Shown here: positions 56,643 through 64,000 of the stretch, piece by piece
Numbering within the stretch: position 1 is the stretch's first letter
How the letters are laid out: each line of letters begins with the position of its first letter
Assembly: GCF_000219625.1 (NCBI RefSeq)
Contig: NC_018208.1
Location: 1,116,001 to 1,180,000 of the forward strand
Source of the DNA: Zymoseptoria tritici IPO323
Lineage: Eukaryota; Ascomycota; Dothideomycetes; Mycosphaerellales; Mycosphaerellaceae
DNA length: 64,000 bases
Reading direction: 5' to 3'
The notes under the pieces: model-generated
Told to the model about the DNA's origin: nothing
Seen by the model: the letters and a program-made list of their open reading frames with translations, nothing else
Database searches by the model: none
Position numbers and translations under genes: made by a program

Positions 56643-58235
56643 TCAACACTCACACCTCCCCACCCACCGTGGGAAAGCCACCACATCCCTCACACTGCCC
56701 GTCCCGCTAAGATAGCACAACAACCGATCAAACCCTAACCCAAACCCACCATGCGGCACGCTCCCAAACTTCCTCAGATCCTGGTACCACTCCAACCCAC
56801 CTCCTGCCACACCTTTATCCTGCATCGCCTGCTGTAGAGCGTCTGCACGATACTCACGCATTGAGCCTCCTACCAATTCGCACAGGTCGGGAACGAGCAG
56901 GTCGAAGCAAGCAGCTGTGTCGGACGTGCCGGCGCTATTGGTGGAGAGGGAAGAGGGAGGCATGTAGAATGGTTTTTGAGCGACGGGATAGTCGGTCACG
57001 AAGACGGGTTTGCCTTCGCCGACGACTTGGGCGAGGTAGCGTTCGTGTTCGGCTTGGAGGCCATCTTGGAGTGTTGGAGAGAAAGTGAAGTGTTGGCCGT
57101 TTGATGCGGCTTCTTGTAGGGTTGAGATCGCTTGTGCATAGGTGATGCGTGGCCAGCTGAGGGACGCCATTCCATTCCAGCGGGTCTGCAGGGTGTCGGC
57201 GTTTACGAGGTGCTCTTCGGACTGTGGCTCGTCTTTGATGGCTACTGTTCTTGAGCGGAGGAGTTCCTCGCCAAGTTTTGAGGACTGTAATTCGACGGCT
57301 GTAGCTCGCAGCATGCTTTCTACCAGGTCCATGACGGATGACATGTCGTCGACGAAACACATCTCGGCTTCTAGCATGTAGAACTCGCTCAAGTGTCTGG
57401 GAGTATCGCTCTTCTCTGCCCGAAAAGTGGGTGATAGAGTCCAGACTTTACTGACAGCGTGGGCCAGAGCTTCGAGGTGCAGCTGGGCAGACACGGTGAG
57501 ATACTTGGGCGTTCGGAAGAAGTGCTCTACTTCGGTTTTGTCACCTGGCTTTGACTTCTGCTCGGAGTCTTTTGCTGCGTTGGACGACACAGTGAAGACT
57601 TCGCCAGCACCCTCGCAGTCTGATGATGTGATGATCGGAGTGTGAGTCTGTACGAAGCCTTCATCGTTGAAGAATCGCGTGATCGTTGCGATGACCTGTG
57701 ATCGTAGTCGCAACAGCAGTGCGTTCGCTGGGATGCGAGGTCGAAGATGTGGTATCGTTCGTAGATACTCCGGAGTCTGATACTTTGGTTGAATGGGATT
57801 GTTCTCAGCATCGTTGGTACCCAGAATCTCGACATCGGTGACCTGCAGCTCGTGGCTTTGCTTGCCTCCCATTGAGGCCTGCCATGATCCAGTAAGCCGC
57901 ACAGCGGATCCGTACGACAAACTGCAATCATTTCAGTCACGGATCAGTCCATGCATCATTTCCAAGACATACTCCGCCGCCTGTTCCGGCTTCAATACAG
58001 CCTGCAACGGATCGATCGTTGAGCCATCTCCCACAGCGGCAAATGCGACTCTCTTCTGCTTCCTCACCGACCGGATCCAGCCATTGACCTTGACCGACTC
58101 CGACTCGACATTCCTTTGAAGCAAATCCGCGATGTTGATTTGATGTTGTCGAAGGGCACGTGAGGTTGAAAGGGGACGCTTGCACGCGGCCTCAATCGTC
58201 GGGATGGCGCATGATGCGGACCGCCAGACTCTCAT
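56643..58235 (-). CDS. Asparaginyl-tRNA synthetase, mitochondrial type
   Basis: Exons 58235-57973 and 57921-56643 (intron 51 nt, GTATGT...TGCAG) give 513 aa. The N-terminus MRVWRSASCAIPTIEAACKR-PLSTSRALRQ is a plausible mitochondrial presequence. An OB-fold anticodon-binding domain follows (VKVNGWIRSVRKQKRVAFAA; SYGSAVRLTGSW). The class II core contains the motif 2 region TFRAEKSDTPRHLSEFYMLE and motif 3 GGFGLGFDRLLCYLSG; LCELVGGSMREYRADAL is typical of AsnRS. It charges mitochondrial tRNA-Asn. Confidence 0.92.
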
Positions 58236-58534
58236 CGCCCACGAGTGCTCTTACTGCGATGAGGTCTTTGATATAATTGTCGGTGGAGTCGATGTTATAT
58301 CGTCGTTACAACCTATATTCCATCCATCTCCTTCCACCAAAAATAGACGCGTGCAATCGTGGCTTGTACAGACTCTAGCCACAGAACTCAGATTGGCGCG
58401 ACGTCATCCTCTCTCTTGAATCTCTCCATCACGAATCGAAACAACGGCGACTGTGCGCGGCGACTACACTCCAAAATGCCCATGCTGTCTTGCACTTACA
58501 TCCTTTTCTATCGCTAACTCTGTCCGACATCAAA
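58236..58534. other. Divergent promoter between AsnRS and the AAA ATPase gene
   Basis: 300 bp without a gene; an upstream exon of the AAA gene cannot be excluded. Confidence 0.35.
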
Positions 58535-61171
58535 ATGATGCGCAAGGCCGGGTCGTCGATGCAGAAATGCTATGATGAAGGCTACCTCTCGTGCTCACTG
58601 GCAGTTTACTATGAGTCGCAGGTACGTTTCATACACTCCTGCTACTTGTGCGGAGTGCAGCTGACCTGTCCAGAACAACGAGACTGAAGCCCTTCGTGCC
58701 TGGCGCAACGCCCTCGACCAGATCTACTACCACAATGCCTACAAACTACCCTCCAGCTACGTCCCGCGAAGCGAGACCGAAAAGGCGCTACACGAGTCAT
58801 TACGAGCAATGGAGAAGCAGTGTAAGGAGCGTGTCGATCTTTTGGAGTCTTTGGGAAAGAGTCGCGAAGAGGCGACCAAGGATGCAAAAGAGGCTGCTTC
58901 CAAGAGCCAGGAGTCCGTGGCTTCCTTCTCGCGAACGTCTTCTGAACAGAACCCTGGACAAGCCGGACCGAGCTGGCTTGGTCAGGATACAGTACCGCCA
59001 GCGACATATGCAGATATACCACGCCCGACCGACCGCCGACCGTCTCGACCTTCATATACGAGCAGACCGAGCTCACGAGCCGACGACGCTGGAAGGACCA
59101 GAAGCTTCAACACTGCGACAGCAGCAAGACTGGCTCCTCCATCGGGAGAGGGTACTGGAGGTAGGACACCTAGTCCGGAGAAGAAGGGAGGCATGTTGAA
59201 AACGCTACGATCAAATGGCAAGGAACGGACAACTTCGGAGGGTGGCAAGATGGCTTCCAGTCTGAGGTCGAAGCCCCCAACTGCGGCTTCGAAAGCGGCG
59301 GCGCAAGTATGGTCAGGTCCACAGCGACCTCCAATGCAATCGAATGGGAGTGCGCCGGCGGTAGCGGCAGCGGCGGCGGCACCAGCAGTGACCACCTCCT
59401 GGGATCCATACACCAGACAACTTGTTGAGCGACCACGCCAGAGAAATGCTGTCCCGGCATCGTCTGAAAGGCGGACGCAGAGCGCGCAAGTTGTGCAGCC
59501 TCCGAGCCCTTCGGACTACATGCAGACCAGGAACAATGGTAGCTCGTACAATGGAGGCGCGCAAGGATCCTACCCACTGCCATATCCAGGGCATCAGAAT
59601 TCCTACGGCCAACAGGCGTTTGGCGTTGGCGGGTATGATGCCTTCAACGCACCTCCACCTCCGCCCCACAGATCCTCGCCGCAACTTCAACAGACTACCA
59701 CACCCGCTTCTGGATCCCCTTCAATACCGCAGGTGGGACCGACCTCAATTTCGTACATGAAGGAGTATCCGAATCATCCCACAAACAACCCTAAGAGGCC
59801 ACCTCCTGTTCCGGCCAAATTGAGCGATCGCAGTGGGGCACCACCTCCATCGCCAGGTCGCTCGACCCCCACCATTCAACGCAAAGCTGTCGGTGTAGCC
59901 AGCGCCATGGCAGAGCGACAGAAACTCGACAGCCTACAAGCAAATCCGTCCTCACGCGCTCGAAACGGTGCATCTTCCTCTCAACCTCGAAACGACTTCC
60001 TCGGCAGCAGCCCCGAAGCTGCCATCCGCCGCAACACCTCCAAACGCAAAATCGAGTCTCGCCCTGTCCCCGCGCGCGCCATTACACCTCCAACTACCGA
60101 CGACAACCTTTCCGATCCTGCCGACTCACCTGGCGAGAAGGACGCTTGGGAATCCCGCGTTGAGCAATTAATGAAGAAACTCCCCAAAGGCGTCGATGAA
60201 ACTGCAGCGAAACAGATCTTCAATGAAGTCGTCATCCAAGGCGACGAGGTCCACTGGGATGATGTCGCTGGTCTGGAGATCGCCAAGTCTGCTCTGAAAG
60301 AGACTGTCGTCTACCCCTTTCTACGTCCCGATCTGTTCATGGGTCTCCGCGAACCCGCGCGCGGAATGTTACTGTTCGGCCCACCTGGAACGGGCAAGAC
60401 AATGTTAGCCCGCGCCGTAGCAACGGAGAGCAAAAGTGTGTTCTTTGCGATCTCGGCTAGTAGTCTGACGAGCAAATTCCTGGGTGAAAGCGAGAAGCTC
60501 GTACGGGCACTATTCGTATTAGCGAAGGAGCTGGCTCCCTCGATCATTTTCGTCGACGAAATCGACTCCCTACTCGGCAGTCGAGGCGGCAGCTCCGAAC
60601 ACGAAGCCACGCGGAGAATCAAGACGGAGTTCCTTATCCAATGGAGTGACTTGCAGAAAGCGGCTGCAGGACGTGAAAGCACGGAGGGTGACGCTAGTCG
60701 CGTGCTCGTCCTCGCGGCGACGAACTTGCCTTGGGCTATTGACGAGGCGGCGAGGAGACGTTTTGTCAGGAGGCAGTACATTCCTCTGCCCGAGGACTGG
60801 GTCAGGGAGAAGCAGTTGCGGACATTGTTGAGCGCGCAGAAGCATGGACTGAGCAGCCGAGATCTGAAGGTCTTGGTGAAGCTGACGGATGGTAAGTATC
60901 TGCATCAGACACTTGTTGAGAGAGTATGTCGGCTAATCAATATTTCACAGGGTTCTCAGGATCAGACATCACTGCTCTGGCCAAGGACGCTGCTATGGGT
61001 CCTCTTCGTGCGCTGGGAGAAAAGCTGCTGCACATGTCCCGGGATGATATCCGACCTATCTCGATGTCAGACTTTGAAGCGAGTTTGGTCAATATCCGAC
61101 CGAGCGTGAGTAAGGCGGGATTGAAGGAATTCGAAGATTGGGCAACCGAGTTCGGTGAGAGAGGCGGATGA
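58535..61171 (+). CDS. AAA ATPase, Sap1/Yta6 (spastin/fidgetin-like) family
   Basis: Exons 58535-58621, 58674-60891 and 60951-61171 give 841 aa. The first 90 residues are helical and MIT-like (KCYDEGYLSCSLAVYYESQ). A long disordered Ser/Pro/Ala-rich linker follows, including an Ala run. The C-terminal AAA module has WDDVAGLEIAKSALKETVVY, Walker A GPPGTGKT, Walker B IIFVDEIDSLLGSRGG, arginine fingers in AARRRFVRR, and the Vps4-type C-terminal region SRDDIRPISMSDFEASL. Close relatives are yeast Sap1 and Yta6, meiotic-clade AAA proteins whose substrates are not firmly known. Introns of 52 and 59 nt. Confidence 0.9.
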
Positions 61172-61841
61172 TGCTGGGAGCTTGTGGTTGAAAAGGATGG
61201 TGGAGGATCACGGAAATACAGTACAATGAAGAAATGATCACTCGTCACTAGGGAGATGCGGTGGTTTGATGGCTCCTTGCACAGTCTTCGAGATGTTCGG
61301 GCAATGTACGCGTCTCGTCAGTGTCTTGAAGCTTGGCCTTCTTTTTACGTTGCGTGGCATGCCATGAAGTCGCTGTACCTGTGACGTGTCAACGCGAATA
61401 TCGGACATTGAATCACATGTCTCAAACGTTGGGTAGAAATCGAGACGGTTTCAAAGGTACCCACACATAGCTTCCCGACCGCCAAGAACATCATGAGAGC
61501 AAAGAAGGGGAGGATTCCGAAGAAGTGGCATTCCGTTCCAATTTCCACGTAAATTATAGCGCGATTCCATGGCTGGATCGTTCATTCTTTCCCCACGGGG
61601 CGCCTTGGCCCCTCGCGACTTGGGACTTCCGTCATTCAATGAGGGAGCTCTATAAGAGGTGAACCGCGGAAGGTGTCATGTATCAATGGGAACCTAGCAC
61701 TTCTCTCTGCTGTCGCAAGTGATTTCAGGTTTCATCGTCACCGCTGCAGCTACGACATCGTTCAGTTGCAGGAATCATTCATTACAGAGCAACTCGATTA
61801 TTCGCGTGCTCGTGCCCCTCGCTGCATACACCGCTGTCTCT
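61172..61841. other. Intergenic, about 670 bp
   Basis: No gene seen. An in-frame extension of the downstream gene lacks an ATG. Confidence 0.35.
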
Positions 61842-62482
61842 ATGCGCATCCTCCTGCAGACCTGCGTCGACATGTTCTCCTCCTCGAACCTATGTCTACT
61901 ACTCCTCGTCTCGACTGCGACATCAACTTTCGCCCGCGCGCTGATTCCTCAAGCCGCCCTCAGCGACTCAAGCCAGATCCGAATTCAGCCAGCAGAGCAA
62001 CACATTCCTCCACCTCGAACAGTCACTGGCGGTAAACATCCATTCGATGCGGCGATAGCTTCGGTCGGAGTGCTGTTCACATCCCTGGATCCGAACGCGG
62101 AGGATATGATGCATCTCTGGCTGCCGCTAGGCAAGACCGTGACAACGAGTAAGAACATTCCAGTGGGATTCCACAAGATGTCTCGTCGCTGACTTTCTCT
62201 CTCTTCTTCTGAACAGGCAGCTCGCCCATCCTACCTCTCCAACCATCAACAGCCCGCGTAACGACATTCATCCACTCGCGACCTGATCTGGTGGGTCCAG
62301 AGTTTCTGAACCGGATACAATGCGAGCTCTCGATGTATAGCAATCGCACCGAAGGCGCAGATGAGACGGAGCGGTGGAAAGTCTCGTTCTCAGAGAAGGA
62401 TGGCCTGGTGCGATTTGCGGATAGACACGGGCCGTTCTGGCTGGGTGGATCGGAGGTGGAGAGCTATCGCTGCTTCTCATAG
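61842..62482 (+). CDS. Hypothetical secreted protein
   Basis: Exons 61842-62148 and 62217-62482 (intron 68 nt, GTAAGA...AACAG) give 190 aa. A hydrophobic N-terminus (MFSSSNLCLLLLVSTATSTF-ARA from the internal ATG at 61872) looks like a signal peptide, so the true start may be 61872. The mature part has no recognised domain: VTGGKHPFDAAIASVGVLFT, STARVTTFIHSRPDLVGPEF, a Cys in NRIQCELSMYSNRT and a C-terminal Cys (ESYRCFS), which could form one disulfide. I do not recognise the family. Confidence 0.65.
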
Positions 62483-62638
62483 AGTGTGCTCCGGCTTTCG
62501 TCCTAGTTTAATCGATTTTGCGACCTGTTCATTCCATTTGCTGCGTTCATAGCGTGCGAGAGTCGAAGCGTGGACGAGAGGGCCGAGAGGGCCTTTCCAG
62601 TGGGAAAACGGATATCCTAGTATGTATCCCTGTTGGAC

Positions 62639-63330
62639 TCAAGCAGGCTCCTTTGGCGCCACTCCCACCATCTCATATGATCCAGCACCGTCGCGTCCAG
62701 CACCCCTACTGCTGCTGCCCATCTCAAACCCGGCTTCTTCGTCTTGTGGTCCAGGAAGGTGTCCATTTCCAGCCGAGTTGGTCGCAGTCTGCTCTTTCGA
62801 TCGTCCTCCAAATGCCATAGGTCTCAGTTCTCGCCATTGGCAGGCCCAGATTCCAACTCCAATCATTAATGTCGCCGAGCAGATCTGTAGCAGCCACCAG
62901 GCAAATGTGTTCGGAATCTCGCGCGTGTAGAGGGATGTGATGATGAAGTTGAGGCCATGGATCGTGAGAGCGAAGTCGGGTACGAGTTTACTGCGCGCTA
63001 TGAGGAGGAGAATTGGAATCACGCTGGATGCCTTGTTAGTTGGACCCAGGGAGGGATGTGAAGCTGAGTTGTCGCAACGTACGTTATGAGAGCATCCAGC
63101 ATCCAACATAGGCCTAGAGTCCATCCTGTGGTCACATCGCCTCGCAGCTGTCGCCAGTCGAAGAATCGCGTCGGATCGGGGTGTTCGCCAGCGACGAAGG
63201 TGGTGAAGACGATCAGAACTATCGCGACGCCGTAGTAGGACAGCTGTAAGAGGAGTATCTGGGTTGCGATCCTGACGGGGCTGAGATCCATGAGGGCTCC
63301 AGGCCTGGGAGGTCGTCGCCTTCGAGCCAT
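62639..63330 (-). CDS. SYS1: Sys1-like Golgi membrane protein
   Basis: Exons 63330-63083 and 63023-62639 (intron 59 nt, GTACGT...ATCCAG) give 210 aa. The basic start MARRRRPPRPGALMDLSPVR is followed by four membrane segments (ILLLQLSYYGVAIVLIVFTT; LGLCWMLDALIT-VIPILLL; LNFIITSLY; FAWWLLQICSATLMIGVGIW). The conserved QLSYYG, TIHGLNFI and TWWLLQ-like signatures match Sys1, the Golgi receptor that recruits the Arl3 GTPase. The C-terminal tail is hydrophilic and Gly/Ser-rich. Confidence 0.88.
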
Positions 63331-63585
63331 GGCAACCGTTATCGTCTCGAGGTGGCAAGCTGATCTCTGGCTTTCATTGTGTCGATGTACTCGAAAGGAG
63401 AAGATGCCTGACAATAATCATAATAAAGCTCCAGCGACGTAGCTGCCTCTCCACACAAATCATGCGGCTCAACTTCGGCACGAACCGGACGATCGCAGCT
63501 CTCAATTGACGACCTCACATTGCACGCTTCCTTTCCCTTCCTCGTCATACCTCAATTCACTCCACTCTTCCGCCTCACCGTCGCC

Positions 63586-64000
63586 ATGGCGGAACACACC
63601 GATGAACACCAGTACCACCCCGTCGACGCGATCGGCAAGTCCGTCCGGGCTGCGCTTGTCACTGGAACTGCCGGCGCATTCGTCTCCACGATCCAGAACA
63701 CCTTGACGAGGCAGAATGTCGGACTTATGGGTGTCTTCACAAGGACGGGAAGCACCATCGCTGTGTTTGGTAAGGACAATGGGCGTTCTGAGGGATGGTG
63801 GGAGAGGCATTGGAGCGCGGCGTGCTGACTGCTGGGTTCTCTAGCTGCCATGGGCGGAGCCTACTCTTTCACATCATGCGCTGCCGCGAATTTGAGGCAA
63901 AAGGACGACACGTGGAACACGACGATTGGAGGAGCGTTCGCTGGAACCATGCTTGGGCTAAGATGTACGTCGAGGACCCAACAGGAGCCTTTCAATGGGA
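63586..64000 (+). CDS. Complex I 21.3-kDa subunit (NDUFA11/B14.7-like), 3' end missing
   Basis: Exon 1 63586-63769, intron 75 nt, exon 2 63845-63964, then a GTACGT donor opens a third segment that runs off the window. Protein start MAEHTDEHQYHPVDAIGKSV, then QNTLTRQNVGLMGVFTRTGS, AAMGGAYSFTSCAAANLRQK and GGAFAGTMLGLR. It is a Tim17-related membrane subunit of mitochondrial complex I, the second complex I gene in the window. It is divergent from SYS1. Confidence 0.9.

Overview
The window is nuclear DNA of a filamentous ascomycete. Protein genes carry short GT-AG introns (about 50-75 nt) with GCTAAC or CTGAC branch sites, the transposons bear the CpA-to-TpA signature of repeat-induced point mutation (RIP), and an Hce2/Ecp2-type secreted protein is present. 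A Dothideomycete, possibly Mycosphaerellales-like, is the best guess; this is inference from gene content, not a phylogeny.

Left arm (1-9.9 kb): a broken Ser/Thr-rich mucin-like reading frame running off the left edge, an Hce2-domain secreted protein, a U2 snRNA gene interrupted by two spliceosomal introns, a small hypothetical gene, a Kel3/KLHDC4-type kelch protein, an S33 proline iminopeptidase-like hydrolase and an FSH1-type serine hydrolase.

Transposon block (9.87-34.36 kb): four elements nested in one another. The outer one is a Fot1/Pogo DNA transposon with terminal inverted repeats at 9872 and 34359. A heavily RIPed Ty3/gypsy chromovirus (11470-31339, TSD TTAGG) is inserted in it. That in turn is split by a younger, lightly RIPed 13.6-kb Ty3/gypsy element on the minus strand (15818-29401, TSD CTACC). 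The young element encodes gag with a C2H2 finger, a pol with protease, RT, RNase H, integrase and chromodomain, and a third ORF of about 1200 codons. It is peppered with a short nucleotide motif (ATAGACGTAGG and variants). A Tc1/mariner-like element (about 31.8-34.25 kb) sits in the 5' part of the Pogo copy.

Right arm (34.4-64 kb): dense, ordinary housekeeping genes. They include a divergent biotin pair (bifunctional DTBS/DAPA aminotransferase and KAPA synthase with a peroxisomal C-terminus), two complex I subunits (B22 and the NDUFA11-like subunit, cut by the right edge), the E2 of 2-oxoglutarate dehydrogenase, a divergent H2A/H2B pair, a Sqs1-like G-patch protein, Atg4, a mitoferrin, mitochondrial AsnRS, a Sap1/Yta6-like AAA ATPase and Sys1. 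A small secreted protein with two repeats separated by a Lys-Arg site (55.6-55.9 kb) looks like a Kex2-processed repeat precursor.

The most unusual observation is the U2 gene: both introns interrupt the conserved 5' domain and isolate a 17-nt exon carrying the branch-point recognition sequence, so the spliceosome must splice its own U2 RNA. The second is the dispersed motif and extra ORF of the inner retrotransposon. Intron coordinates were placed by hand from splice consensus and reading-frame continuity.
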